Shown: positions 1-9,019, counted from the stretch's first letter. The stretch: 25,391 nt of DNA from Phycisphaeraceae bacterium (GCA_020850375.1 JADZET010000073.1:1-25391); one strand, 5' to 3'. Notes: generated from the sequence alone by a model not told the origin. Translations and numbers: made by a program.

Positions 1-2
1 GC

Positions 3-3000
3 GGCAACATCAACCGCTTCGACCTGAGCGCCGGCTCGATCCTCGCCGACGCCACCGTCACCAGCTCGCTCGGGGACATCAAGAACCTCTCGATCAGCGG
101 CGGCGACCTGCTCGGCCAGGTCCGCGCGCCCCACGGCCAGATCCAGAACCTCTCCATCCGCGGCTCCGACCTCGGCCCCGACGCCCTGGTCGAGGCCATG
201 GTCATCCGCACCCTCAAGCTCGACGGCACCGTCCAGGCCGGCGCCTCGATTCTCGCCACCGGTGAGCTCTGGTCGCTGATCGTCGGCCAGGACATCCAGG
301 CCGGCGCGATCATCACCGCCGGCGCCGCCAAGGACATCCAGGTCAAGGGCAACCTCGCCGCGAGCATGAACATCGGCCGCGGCAGCTGGGACAGCACCAA
401 GCTGACCGTCAGCGGCGACCTGGGCTCGACCGGCTCGCTGATCGACATCGCCAGCGGCGCCAACGTCCGCGTCAGCGGCGCGATCCTCGCCGGGTCGACC
501 CTCTCGGCCGACGGCGACGTCCAACTGCAGGTCTCCGGCGACGTCGCGGGCGACGTGATCGCCGGCGGCAAGATCCAGCGTCTGAGCGCCGGCTCGCTGA
601 CCGACGCCGTGGTCACCGCCGGCTACGACATCACCGCCCTGACCGTCTCCGGCGCCGTCACCCGCTCGCTCATCCAGGCCGGCGCGTCGGTGCTGACCGG
701 CACGATGCTCTTCGACGGCGGCACGTCTCGCTCCGGCCAGATCCAGAGCCTGAGCATCGGCTCGGCCGTCAGCTCCATCCTCGCCGCCGGCGGCAACATC
801 AAGAGCTTCAAGAGCCAGTCCATGACCGGCTCGACACTCTCGTCCGGTCTGGTCCTGGCGGGCGCCGCCATCGACCAGGTCCGCGACGGCACGCTCGACC
901 TGGCCGTCGCCGCCGACCGCAACACCGCCCGCCAGGGCGTGACGCTGCTGCGCGGCGACATCCTCGCGCTGACCGGCGGCGACCTGGTCGCCTCCCAGGT
1001 CTCGGCCGGCGTCGATCCCGGCGCCGACGGCGACTTCGCCACTGACGCCGACAACACCGTCGTGACCAGCCTCACCGGCGGGTCGAGCTACGTGAAAGTC
1101 CAGTCCGTCAATCTCGACGCCGCCTCCCGCATCGTCGCCGACGGCGTCATCGACGCCCGCCAGTCCATGGGCGCCGGAGAGGCCAACAACGCTTCGGTCA
1201 CCTACAGCATCGCCGACCTGACGACCAACAACCCGCTGAGCACCTACTTCGGCACGGCCACCGCCGGCTCCCCGCTGACCTTCGTCGCCGCCGGCGTGCG
1301 GACCGTCACCCTCACCCTCACCGGCCCCGGCTCGGTCGACCTCTACGACGAGGTCGGCTTCGACACCGACATGACCATCGGCACGCTGGTCCTCAATGGC
1401 ACGACCTCGGCGTCGAGCCTGGTCATGACCACCATCTTCCCCGGCGACGTGGCCATCGGCCGCGTGCTGACCGCCGACGACGCGACCATCGGCCGCTTCT
1501 CCTTCGACGGCGACCTTGTCGGCGACGCCTCGGACGACCCGGACCTCTGGATCGACGGCCCGGTCAACACCCTGAGCTTCCGCAACCTCGGCGACGACCT
1601 CGCCGGCCGCATCGGCGGCGACGTCAACACCCTGGCGTTCCAGACCCAGGGCGCCGGCTCCCTGATCGTCGGCGGCGAGATCAAGTCCCTGATCGTCGTC
1701 GACTCCTCCGGCGCCGGCATCTTCGACGACCTGGCCGCCTCCCCGCGGGCCTCGATCCGTCAGATGACCACCAGCGACGCCGGGGCGACGTGGGTCTTCG
1801 ACACCGCCACGCGCAAGATCGGCCAGGTCGACCTGACGACCGGGGCCCTGGTCGGCTCGACCTTCAGCGTCGTCGACCCGCTGCTCTCCGGCGCCGCGGC
1901 CGTCCTGGACGTCTCGGCGATGGACTTCGGCCTCGACGCCCTGTCCGCCACGCGCCTGCTGGCCGTGGCCAACGCCCTGGACCTCTCGCCCACCGTCCAG
2001 GTCGGGCCCCTGACCACCACCTCGGCCACCCTGCGCGGCATGGCGGTCAACGCCGCCGGGCAGGTCTTCGCCGTTGACTCGAGCAGCGGCACCGACCACC
2101 TCGTCCGCATCGACACCACCACCGGCGGCATCGCCGAGGACCGCGGCCAACTCCGCGACATCTTCGGAAACACCTACAGCGGCCACATCCTCGCCCTGGC
2201 CTTCAACTCCTCCGGCGTCCTCTACGGCGTGACGACCGACCTCGACGGCAACGGCTCGGCCAAGTCCACCGGCGACGGCGCCGCCCTGGTCAAGCTCGAG
2301 TCCTCCAAGTCGGCCGGCCGCGATCACCTGGTGGTCTCCGGCGCCGGCGACGACGGCCTGGGCAACATCGTCACTGGTGACGCGTTCACCGGCTCCGAGG
2401 TGCGCGGCCTGATCGCCCGCACCGGCGGGTTCTACCTGGTGACCAACAGCGGCACGGCTTCAACCCTCTACAGCCTCACCGTCACCGTGAATGCCTCTTC
2501 GACCGACACCGTCACCGCCAGCCAGATCGGCGCCATCACCGCTGGCGGCGCCGCGGGCATCGTCGGCCTGGGCTACGACGCCAACGGCAACCTCCTGGGC
2601 CTGAGCGTCATCGGCGGCCAGGCCTCGATGATCAAGATCGACACGACCACCCCGGCCAGCTCCGCCCTCCTGAGCTCCGCCGGCGTCATCAGCCCCGACA
2701 TCGACGCCTTGGCGATCTACACCCCGACCGGCGGCACCCCCACGACCTACGCCTATGACACCGACGCCGCCGGCGGCCTGTTCCTGACCAGCCCCGGCGT
2801 CGTGGCCACGCTCGGCACGATCGACACCGCCGCCGGCCCGACCCAGGGCCAGTTCGACCGGCTCGCCACGCTCGTCAAGAACGCGCAGGGCACGCCGCTG
2901 GGCGAGGCCATCACCGCCTTCGCCGTCGCCCCCGGGGCGGCCGGCCACGTCTTCGTGGTCACGCAGTCCGGCCTGCTCTACGAGTTCGACCAGGACGGCG

Positions 3001-6000
3001 CCCTGCAGAACGGCGGCGCGATCGGCCCGGTCGTCAACCAGTTCACCGGCCAGGCCATGCACATCGTCGGCATGGGCTTCAACGCCGACGGCGACCTCGT
3101 GGGCCTCGACAGCCTCCAGAACCGTCTGGTCACCATCAACACCGCCGACGCCCAGGCCGTGCCTCGCATGGACATCGGCGTGGTGCCCGCCGCCAACGTC
3201 CACGGTCTGAGCTACGACCCCGTCGAGGAGCGGTTCGTCGCCCTCGGCCCGGACGACATGCTCGTCGAGCTCACCGCCACCACCCAGGCCGAGTACGAGC
3301 TGGTCCAGGGCAAGATCCAGGCCGACTCGATCAACCGCATCAGCATCACCGGCTCGGGCTACGCCGGTCGGATCGCCACCACCGGCAACACCGTCAACAG
3401 CGTCCAGGTCCAGGACGACTTCGCCGGCCAGATCGCCGCCTCCTCGATCAACAGCTACAGCCAGCGGTCCGGTGATTTCTCCGGCTCGCTCGCCGTCCTG
3501 CAAGACATCAAGCAGTTCCAGCTCTCGGCCGGCAGCATCCTCGCCGACGGCTTCGTCCAGGCCGGCGGCTCGATCGGCCGCCTCTCGGTCAAGGGCGACC
3601 TGGCCGGCTCGGTCGACGCCCGCACCCTCTCGCAGCTCTCGGTCTCCGGCGACGTCACCTCGACCGCCCGGATCGTCGTCACCGGCGAGCTCGGCTCGGC
3701 CGACGTCCGCGGCGACTTCGACGGCACGCTCGAGGCCGGCTCGGTTCGCTCGAACTTCAAGATCGGCGGCGAGCTGGGCGCCACGGGCCTGGTCAGCGTC
3801 GACGGCGACGTTCAGACCCTGCAGGTCTCCGACGGCATCGCGGCCGGCGGGGCCATCGTCATCGGCGGCTCGGCCAAGACCGTCCGCTTCAGCCAGACCT
3901 TCGCCGGCGCCCTCGACGTCGGCATGTCCGTCAATTCCGCCAGCTTCGGCACGCTCAGCTCCGCCTGGGTCGGCATCGGCAGGGACCTGTCGAGCCTGAC
4001 CGTCTCGGGCGACATGCTCAGCTCCGTGGTCTCCGTCGGCACGCAGGTCGGCCCGGACGGCCTGTACAACACGGCCGACGACGTGATCCTCGGCGGCACG
4101 CTCAAGCGGGCCTCGATCCGCGGCAACGTCATCGACAGCGCCCTGGTCGCCGGCGTCCTGCCCACGATCGACAGCGGACCGGGCATCCCCGCCAGCAAGT
4201 TCGACTACACCGCCGACACCGCCTCGGCCGGCGGCATCGGCCGCAGCACCATCGGCAACGTCTCGGTCAGCCAGCTCGTCAGCGGCTCGGCCCTGGCCGC
4301 GGCCAATGGCATCGACAGGGTCTCCGGCCGCCACGCCGACCAGTTCTCCATGCGTGTCCTGAACGACCCGCTGGGCGCCCCGACCGTCGTCTCGATCTAT
4401 CAGGTCAGCGCCACCGAGATCAACGTGGTCTTCTCCGAGTGGATCGACCTGGCCTCGGTGATCCTGAGCGTCGACGCCGATGGCGACCAGGCGCTCACCA
4501 GCCCGTCCGACGTCATCGGCTCGCTGTCGCTGATCAACGCCGACGGCGACTACATCTCCGCCGACGTCGCCCTGAGCGTCACCACCCTCAACGACGAGTT
4601 CAGCGGCACCCGGAGCGTGCTTCGGATCCAGCGGACCGGCCTGTCGAACTTCACCAACGAGGGCATGGTCACCGTTGAGCTCGCCGGCAGCCTCAACCCC
4701 GACGAGCCCTCCGTCACCGACCGCACCGGACGCCGCTCGGGTCTGCTCAACTTCAACCAGCACGACGACCTCGCCCGCCGCGTCAGCGACCCGTTCGGCA
4801 CCGCGCTCGGCGGCGGCGAGGACTTCAGCGCCCAGATCCTGACCGTCGAGCCGCCCTCGGCCTTCTCCCTGGTCGGCTCGAGCATGACCCTGGTCGTCGA
4901 TCAGCCGCTGACCTTCGGACAGGTCTTCAGCAGCGACAGGGACATCGAGATCTTCCGCTTCGACGCCTCGGCCTACGAGTTCTTCTCCTGGCAGATCCAG
5001 AGCTCGGCCTACGTCCTGGGCACCCTCCTGTTCCTCGACGATCAGGGCACGACCGACACCGCCGATGACACCTACGAGACCCTGGCCGTCCCGAACTTCA
5101 ACGGTCAGACCGGCCTGGCCTACGAGCTGCCCGAGACCGGCACCTACTACCTGGTCCTCTCGCCTGACTACGGCACCACCCCGTTGACCACCTATCAGCT
5201 GACCATGCTGCTGGCCTCGTCCGACGACATGCTCGACGGCGCGATCAACGGCCAGACCGGCCTGCCCAGCGGCAGCATCGCCTACGTCAGCAACACCGTC
5301 GGCCAGCACAACAACCTGCTCGACGCCAACACGCCCAAGCAGCTGATCTACCTCAACTTCGACGGCGGCCGCACCGCCCAGTACGAGACCAACGTCGACG
5401 TCGCCGCGTTCGACCCCACCCTGATCGACATGGACCTGGCCGGCTACCGCGACCTGTTCATCGCCGGCGGCATCCTCAACGACGTGCCCATCACCTCCAT
5501 CGCGGACCTGGTCGCCTCGATCTACCTCGACACCCCCAGCGCCAGCCCCCTGGGCTCGCTCAACATCCAGGTCCTCTCCGGCAGCGACCTGTCGACCTTC
5601 ACCTCCGCCAGCAGCGGCCTGTTCCTGACCACCGTCGACCCGTCCCTGTCCGGCCTCGACCCGCTGGTCGATTTCACCACGATCTACGTCGGCCAGACGC
5701 CTTCCTACTGGGAGTCCGCCGGCACGCTCGGTCTGGCCAACGACATCGACGTGGCCAACATGAACAAGTCCGGCGAGGCCGTCATCCTCGCCCAGAACTT
5801 CGCCGGTGACGCCCCGTCGGCCGGTCTGGTCGACAAGGTGCTCGAGTACTCCCGCTACCTGGCCAACGTCGTGGCCCACGAGCTCGGGCACACCCTGGGC
5901 CTCAACCACCAGCCCACCAACTTCTTCAACTACACCCTCAGACAGGACGACCCGGCCAACGGCCTGTTGTCGCAGATGAACGGCGGTGTGGGCGTGCGGC

Positions 6001-6455
6001 TGCACGCGGGAGACGACATCGCAATCACCGTCCACAACGGGGACGTGATCAACCTCGACCTTGACGGCCTGCTGACCGTGCAGGACGTCGTCGATCTGAT
6101 CAACTCCGCCGGCACTGATCGAGTTACCGCCTCGATTAACTCCGGCTCCGGACGGATCGAGCTGACCGACCACACCAGCGGCTCGTCGAATTTCTCCGTT
6201 GCATTCTTCATCGGATCGCATGCCGCGCCGGACCTGGGCATCTGGGCGAATGTCTCGAGCACCACCGACCAGATCATCGGCCTGTCGGTCCTGACGATGA
6301 TCGAGGGCAATTTCGGCACGGGCTTGATGGCCTATGCCCCGTCGAACGTCGAAGTGTCCGGTCTGGCGCAGCTCGGCACGGCCGACATGCAGTCCAGCGA
6401 GTTCCCGATCGGCCAGATCGACACCTTCGAGTCCCTGATGCGGTGGCTGGCCTGA
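3..6455 (+). CDS. Giant repeat-built surface/secreted protein with C-terminal metzincin-type protease domain (5' end outside window)
   Basis: The frame is open from the left window edge, so the start and any signal peptide lie upstream; the first in-frame ATG (198) is internal to the repeats. Residues below count from that ATG. Residues 1-260, about 390-510 and about 1040-1380 are glycine-rich short repeats with alternating hydrophobic positions (forms like LTVSGDLGS and LSVKGDLAGSV), read as a beta-solenoid. About 520-1035 resembles a beta-propeller. Two acidic DG/TADD-type loops (272-285, 1284-1295) look calcium-binding. An Ig-like section (about 1394-1525) and a PPC-like domain (about 1553-1672) follow. 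The C-terminal domain has HELGHTLGLNH at 1894-1904, the zinc motif of metzincins, and a plausible Met-turn, GLMAY, at 2042-2046. I infer an extracellular protein, possibly self-processing. The exact family is unknown to me. Confidence 0.85.
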   Translation, partial: GNINRFDLSAGSILADATVTSSLGDIKNLSISGGDLLGQVRAPHGQIQNLSIRGSDLGPDALVEAMVIRTLKLDGTVQAGASILATGELWSLIVGQDIQAGAIITAGAAKDIQVKGNLAASMNIGRGSWDSTKLTVSGDLGSTGSLIDIASGANVRVSGAILAGSTLSADGDVQLQVSGDVAGDVIAGGKIQRLSAGSLTDAVVTAGYDITALTVSGAVTRSLIQAGASVLTGTMLFDGGTSRSGQIQSLSIGSAVSSILAAGGNIKSFKSQSMTGSTLSSGLVLAGAAIDQVRDGTLDLAVAADRNTARQGVTLLRGDILALTGGDLVASQVSAGVDPGADGDFATDADNTVVTSLTGGSSYVKVQSVNLDAASRIVADGVIDARQSMGAGEANNASVTYSIADLTTNNPLSTYFGTATAGSPLTFVAAGVRTVTLTLTGPGSVDLYDEVGFDTDMTIGTLVLNGTTSASSLVMTTIFPGDVAIGRVLTADDATIGRFSFDGDLVGDASDDPDLWIDGPVNTLSFRNLGDDLAGRIGGDVNTLAFQTQGAGSLIVGGEIKSLIVVDSSGAGIFDDLAASPRASIRQMTTSDAGATWVFDTATRKIGQVDLTTGALVGSTFSVVDPLLSGAAAVLDVSAMDFGLDALSATRLLAVANALDLSPTVQVGPLTTTSATLRGMAVNAAGQVFAVDSSSGTDHLVRIDTTTGGIAEDRGQLRDIFGNTYSGHILALAFNSSGVLYGVTTDLDGNGSAKSTGDGAALVKLESSKSAGRDHLVVSGAGDDGLGNIVTGDAFTGSEVRGLIARTGGFYLVTNSGTASTLYSLTVTVNASSTDTVTASQIGAITAGGAAGIVGLGYDANGNLLGLSVIGGQASMIKIDTTTPASSALLSSAGVISPDIDALAIYTPTGGTPTTYAYDTDAAGGLFLTSPGVVATLGTIDTAAGPTQGQFDRLATLVKNAQGTPLGEAITAFAVAPGAAGHVFVVTQSGLLYEFDQDGALQNGGAIGPVVNQFTGQAMHIVGMGFNADGDLVGLDSLQNRLVTINTADAQAVPRMDIGVVPAANVHGLSYDPVEERFVALGPDDMLVELTATTQAEYELVQGKIQADSINRISITGSGYAGRIATTGNTVNSVQVQDDFAGQIAASSINSYSQRSGDFSGSLAVLQDIKQFQLSAGSILADGFVQAGGSIGRLSVKGDLAGSVDARTLSQLSVSGDVTSTARIVVTGELGSADVRGDFDGTLEAGSVRSNFKIGGELGATGLVSVDGDVQTLQVSDGIAAGGAIVIGGSAKTVRFSQTFAGALDVGMSVNSASFGTLSSAWVGIGRDLSSLTVSGDMLSSVVSVGTQVGPDGLYNTADDVILGGTLKRASIRGNVIDSALVAGVLPTIDSGPGIPASKFDYTADTASAGGIGRSTIGNVSVSQLVSGSALAAANGIDRVSGRHADQFSMRVLNDPLGAPTVVSIYQVSATEINVVFSEWIDLASVILSVDADGDQALTSPSDVIGSLSLINADGDYISADVALSVTTLNDEFSGTRSVLRIQRTGLSNFTNEGMVTVELAGSLNPDEPSVTDRTGRRSGLLNFNQHDDLARRVSDPFGTALGGGEDFSAQILTVEPPSAFSLVGSSMTLVVDQPLTFGQVFSSDRDIEIFRFDASAYEFFSWQIQSSAYVLGTLLFLDDQGTTDTADDTYETLAVPNFNGQTGLAYELPETGTYYLVLSPDYGTTPLTTYQLTMLLASSDDMLDGAINGQTGLPSGSIAYVSNTVGQHNNLLDANTPKQLIYLNFDGGRTAQYETNVDVAAFDPTLIDMDLAGYRDLFIAGGILNDVPITSIADLVASIYLDTPSASPLGSLNIQVLSGSDLSTFTSASSGLFLTTVDPSLSGLDPLVDFTTIYVGQTPSYWESAGTLGLANDIDVANMNKSGEAVILAQNFAGDAPSAGLVDKVLEYSRYLANVVAHELGHTLGLNHQPTNFFNYTLRQDDPANGLLSQMNGGVGVRLHAGDDIAITVHNGDVINLDLDGLLTVQDVVDLINSAGTDRVTASINSGSGRIELTDHTSGSSNFSVAFFIGSHAAPDLGIWANVSSTTDQIIGLSVLTMIEGNFGTGLMAYAPSNVEVSGLAQLGTADMQSSEFPIGQIDTFESLMRWLA
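198..980 (+). repeat. Block of protein-level beta-solenoid repeats, first section
   Basis: The translation shows degenerate repeats of roughly 20-24 residues with the recurring pattern hydrophobic-x-hydrophobic-x-G-D/S-hydrophobic-x-x-S/G, for example LTVSGDLGSTGS, VRVSGAILAGS and LQVSGDVAGDV. The same pattern is present from base 3, so the block extends out of the window. The repeats are divergent at DNA level, which suggests an old expansion. Confidence 0.6.
3330..4320 (+). repeat. Block of protein-level beta-solenoid repeats, second section
   Basis: The same repeat type as near the left edge resumes after the propeller-like section, with units such as ISITGSGYAGRI, LSVKGDLAGSV, LSVSGDVTSTARI and VRGDFDGTLEAG. 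The acidic VGPDGLYNTADD loop interrupts it at bases 4048-4083. The propeller-like part therefore appears inserted into a longer solenoid. Confidence 0.6.
5976..6215 (+). other. Flagellin-hook-IN-like segment inserted in the protease domain
   Basis: Residues about 1927-2006 (counted from the ATG at 198) read like a flagellin hook IN motif: a GVGVRLHAGDDI start, an INLDLDGLLTVQDVVDLIN core, then VTASINSGSGRIELTDHTS. The segment lies between the HEXXHXXGXXH zinc motif and the likely Met-turn. Codon choice here (gtg, gca, gga, gtt, att) is visibly less C-ending than in the rest of the gene. The family assignment is by pattern only. Confidence 0.55.
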
Positions 6456-6469
6456 GTTCCGTCCCGTGC

Positions 6470-6491
6470 GGGCCTGTCCGGTGGACGGCCC
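6470..6491 (+). terminator. Weak hairpin after the giant gene
   Basis: GGGCC-T-GTCC pairs with GGACGGCCC across a three-base loop, a nine-pair stem with one bulged T, 15 bases after the stop codon. No T-run follows, so it is at best an inefficient terminator or a 3'-end stabilising hairpin. Confidence 0.3.
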
Positions 6492-6525
6492 TGCGCCTCC
6501 CGAAGCCGGGCAAGCCTCACGAGCG

Positions 6526-6531
6526 TATAAT
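6526..6531 (+). promoter_or_regulatory. Consensus -10 box upstream of the DUF3467 gene
   Basis: A perfect TATAAT stands 38 bases before the ATG at 6570, in otherwise GC-rich sequence. I find no convincing -35 hexamer at 16-18 bases upstream. Initiation about seven bases downstream would give a leader of roughly 30 bases containing the TTGAGG ribosome binding site at 6557-6562. It would drive the DUF3467-HlyD-M50-SecA run. Confidence 0.5.
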
Positions 6532-6569
6532 GTGATCTTGCCTTTTCATCCCCCTTTTGAGGTTTCCCC

Positions 6570-6989
6570 ATGGCTGATAAGATCGAACCCCGTCCCGCGG
6601 CCTCCAACGTCGACGACCAGGCCCGCCAGCAGACCGGCGGCCAGCAGGTCCGCCTGCACATCGATGACCGCGAGATGTCCACCATCTACGCCAACGCCTT
6701 CCGCACCAGCACCACCGCCGAGGAGATCATCCTCGACTTCGGCATGAACCTGGTCGTCCCCTCGCAGGCCCAGCAGGGGGGCGCTGCCGGCGGCGCCTCC
6801 GGGGGTGGTGGCGCTTCCGGGGGGGAGCCGGCCGGCGACATCCTCTTCAAGCTCAACAACCGCGTGGTCATGAACTACTACACCGCCAAGCGTCTGGCCC
6901 TCTTGCTCGGGCAGGTCGTCACCCGCCACGAAGAACGCTTCGGCGAACTGAAGCTCAACGCCGCCGAACGCGCCGTCCGCAAGGGCTGA
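6570..6989 (+). CDS. DUF3467 family protein
   Basis: A small 139-residue protein of unknown function. The stretch YANAFRTSTTAEEIILDFG (about residues 34-52) and the later region around MNYYTAKRLALLLGQVV match my memory of the DUF3467 family, which is common in Planctomycetota and scattered elsewhere. A glycine/serine-rich segment of about 20 residues (about 69-88) splits the domain and looks like a flexible loop. There is no signal peptide or membrane segment, so it is expected in the cytoplasm. The start is supported by TTGAGG seven bases upstream. It is the first gene of the run leading into the HlyD/M50/SecA-like genes, 28 bases before the next start, but its role there is unknown. Confidence 0.8.
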   Translation: MADKIEPRPAASNVDDQARQQTGGQQVRLHIDDREMSTIYANAFRTSTTAEEIILDFGMNLVVPSQAQQGGAAGGASGGGGASGGEPAGDILFKLNNRVVMNYYTAKRLALLLGQVVTRHEERFGELKLNAAERAVRKG

Positions 6990-7017
6990 CGCGCCGGGGG
7001 ATGGACGCATCTAGCGC

Positions 7018-8958
7018 ATGGCCCTGGAACAGCACCAAAGCCCCGCCCCGGCCGCGCCGGCCCGCACGCCGTTGACGCTGCTGGACTTGGTCGAACAGCT
7101 CTCACGCTTCGAGGGCCCGCCGGACCTGTTCCTGCGGTCGCTCCTGGCGTTCCAGTGCCGCATCGCCGCCGCCGGCGCCGGCGCCATCCTGCGCTCCGTC
7201 CCCGCCCCCCCCGCAAGCGCCCCCGGAAGTGGGCAGGGCCAGCCCGCCGGCTCCGCCGAGGTGCTGGCGGTCTTCCCCCCCATGCCCGCCCCGACGGCCA
7301 GCGCCCCGCCCCCGGTCTGGCTCTCCCAGGCCGCCGAGAGCGCCCCGGCCGTCGCCGCCGGCGGCAAGACCGCCATTGTCCCCCTCCGCCGGGCCAGCGA
7401 CCTCTATGGCCAGCCCGCCGGCCAGCACCTGATGCTCCTGCCGCTACACAGCGGAGCATCTGTCCGCGGCGTCCAGGCCTTCTTCTTTGACACCGCCGAG
7501 CCGACCATCCTCGGCCGGGCCCAGGAACGGCTCGAGCTGACCGTGGCGTTGCTCAGCCTCTACGAGATGCGCCTGACCCTCCAGGCCCGCGGCGAGGACC
7601 TCCGCCGGCTCCAGCGGGCGATGGAAGTCCTCTCCGCGGTGAACGATTGCCACAACTTCCGGGGGGCCGCCATGGCCGCCTGCAACCAGGTGGCCTCCCG
7701 CTGGAACGCCCACCGCGTGAGCCTGGGCGTCCTGCGCGGCCGGTACGTCCACCTCCAGGCCCTGTCGCACACCGAGAAGTTCACCCGCAAGATGCGGCTC
7801 GTCCAGGACATCGAGTCGGCCATGGAGGAATGCCTCGACCAGGACGTCGAGATCCTCTACCCGCCCCCGGACGGCGCGCCCTACATCAGCCGGGCCGCCG
7901 CCGAGCTCTCGACCCGCCAGGGCCCCTCCGCCCTGGTCTGCATGCCGCTCCGCCGCATGGGCAAGGTCGCCGGCGTGCTGGCCGTCGAACGCTCGCCCGA
8001 CCAGCCCTTTAACCTCGGCGAGATCGAGCTGCTTCGCGTCACCTCGGACCTGATCGCCCCGCGCCTGATCGACCGCTTCGAGACCGACCGCTGGTTCGGC
8101 GCCCGCTGGGCCGCTCAGTCCAAGGAGGCCCTGGCCACCCTCGTCGGCCCGACCCACACCTGGGCCAAGGCCACCGCCGCCGGCATCTTCATCGCACTGG
8201 TCTTCCTGACCTTCTTCAAGGGGGCTGACCGCGTCCGGGCCGACTTCGACGTCCAGCCCACCGAGCGACGCATCCTCTCGGCCCCCTTCGACGGCATCCT
8301 CCACGAGGTCGAGGTCGATCCCGGCCAGACGGTGGTGGGGGGCCAGACCGTCCTGGCCAGGCTCGACACCACCGAGCTTGAGCTGAGCCTCCACCAGGCC
8401 CAGCTCGAGCAGTCCCAGGCCCGCCAGGAGGCCGATATCGCCCTGCGCGACGGCAAGATGCCCGACCGCGAGATCGCCCTGCGCCGGGCCGACAAGAGCC
8501 AGCCCGTCATCGACCAGCTCCAGTTCCGCATCGACCGCGCCACCATCCGCTCGCCCGCCGACGGCATCGTCATGCAGGGCGACCTCAAGCGTCAGATCGG
8601 CGCCCCGGTCAAGCAGGGCGACACCCTCTTCGAGGTCGCCCCGCCCCAGGCCCTGCTGGCGGAGCTGCTGGTGCCCGAGCATCGCGTCTCGGACGTGAAG
8701 GTCGGCCAGCACGGCCAGCTCGCCGCCACCTCGCACCCGGGCCACTACATCGGCTTCACCGTCGAGCGCATCGACCCCGTGGCCGAGGTCCGCGACACCC
8801 ACAACGTCTTCCGCGTCCGCGTCAAACTCGACGAGGTTCCCGCCTGGCTGAGGCCGGGCATGGAGGGCGTGGCCAAGATCGACGTCGGCCGCCGGGCCTT
8901 CGGCTACCTCTGGTCCCGCGAACTGGTCAACTGGCTGCGGATGAAGCTGTGGATCTAG
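7018..8958 (+). CDS. GAF domain-containing HlyD-family periplasmic adaptor
   Basis: A 646-residue, inner-membrane-anchored adaptor. Residues about 195-355 form a GAF-like sensor domain (from LRRLQRAMEVLSAVN to the region after GKVAGVLAVERS); residues about 90-190 may be a second, degenerate GAF. One membrane segment lies at about 382-402 (ATAAGIFIALVFLTFF). The rest is HlyD-type: a first lipoyl-like half (PFDGILHEVEVDPGQTVVGG), a short helical hairpin, the second half (IRSPADGIVMQGDLKRQIGA) and a beta-barrel section ending in LRPGMEGVAKI. This puts the GAF part in the cytoplasm and the adaptor in the periplasm. An in-frame TAG two codons before the ATG limits the start. The gene sits 28 bases after the DUF3467 gene and 103 before an M50 gene, suggesting co-transcription. 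The ligand and transported substrate are unknown. Confidence 0.85.
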   Translation: MALEQHQSPAPAAPARTPLTLLDLVEQLSRFEGPPDLFLRSLLAFQCRIAAAGAGAILRSVPAPPASAPGSGQGQPAGSAEVLAVFPPMPAPTASAPPPVWLSQAAESAPAVAAGGKTAIVPLRRASDLYGQPAGQHLMLLPLHSGASVRGVQAFFFDTAEPTILGRAQERLELTVALLSLYEMRLTLQARGEDLRRLQRAMEVLSAVNDCHNFRGAAMAACNQVASRWNAHRVSLGVLRGRYVHLQALSHTEKFTRKMRLVQDIESAMEECLDQDVEILYPPPDGAPYISRAAAELSTRQGPSALVCMPLRRMGKVAGVLAVERSPDQPFNLGEIELLRVTSDLIAPRLIDRFETDRWFGARWAAQSKEALATLVGPTHTWAKATAAGIFIALVFLTFFKGADRVRADFDVQPTERRILSAPFDGILHEVEVDPGQTVVGGQTVLARLDTTELELSLHQAQLEQSQARQEADIALRDGKMPDREIALRRADKSQPVIDQLQFRIDRATIRSPADGIVMQGDLKRQIGAPVKQGDTLFEVAPPQALLAELLVPEHRVSDVKVGQHGQLAATSHPGHYIGFTVERIDPVAEVRDTHNVFRVRVKLDEVPAWLRPGMEGVAKIDVGRRAFGYLWSRELVNWLRMKLWI

Positions 8959-9002
8959 GAGAGCGATGAGGGGTTGGGGGATAGGGATGGGGAAGTTTAG
9001 CG

Positions 9003-9019
9003 GGCGATCGAAGATCGCC
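9003..9019. repeat. Perfect 7-bp inverted repeat between the HlyD and M50 genes
   Basis: GGCGATC and GATCGCC are separated by GAA, giving a stable small hairpin in the 103-base gap. No T-run follows. It could be an operator, an RNA-stability hairpin or an accident of GC-rich sequence. Confidence 0.35.

Noticed and set aside
3..4320. CRISPR-like array from the regular repeats in the giant gene
   Set aside because: The repeats are coding, degenerate at DNA level, and have no identical repeats with spacers.
2460..6221. Very long minus-strand open frame opposite the giant gene
   Set aside because: It mirrors the GC-ending codons of the plus-strand gene and translates to a D/V/G/A-rich low-complexity protein with no domains.
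6470..6491. Strong terminator after the giant gene
   Set aside because: The hairpin has no T-run, so I list it only as a weak hairpin and do not use it to exclude read-through.
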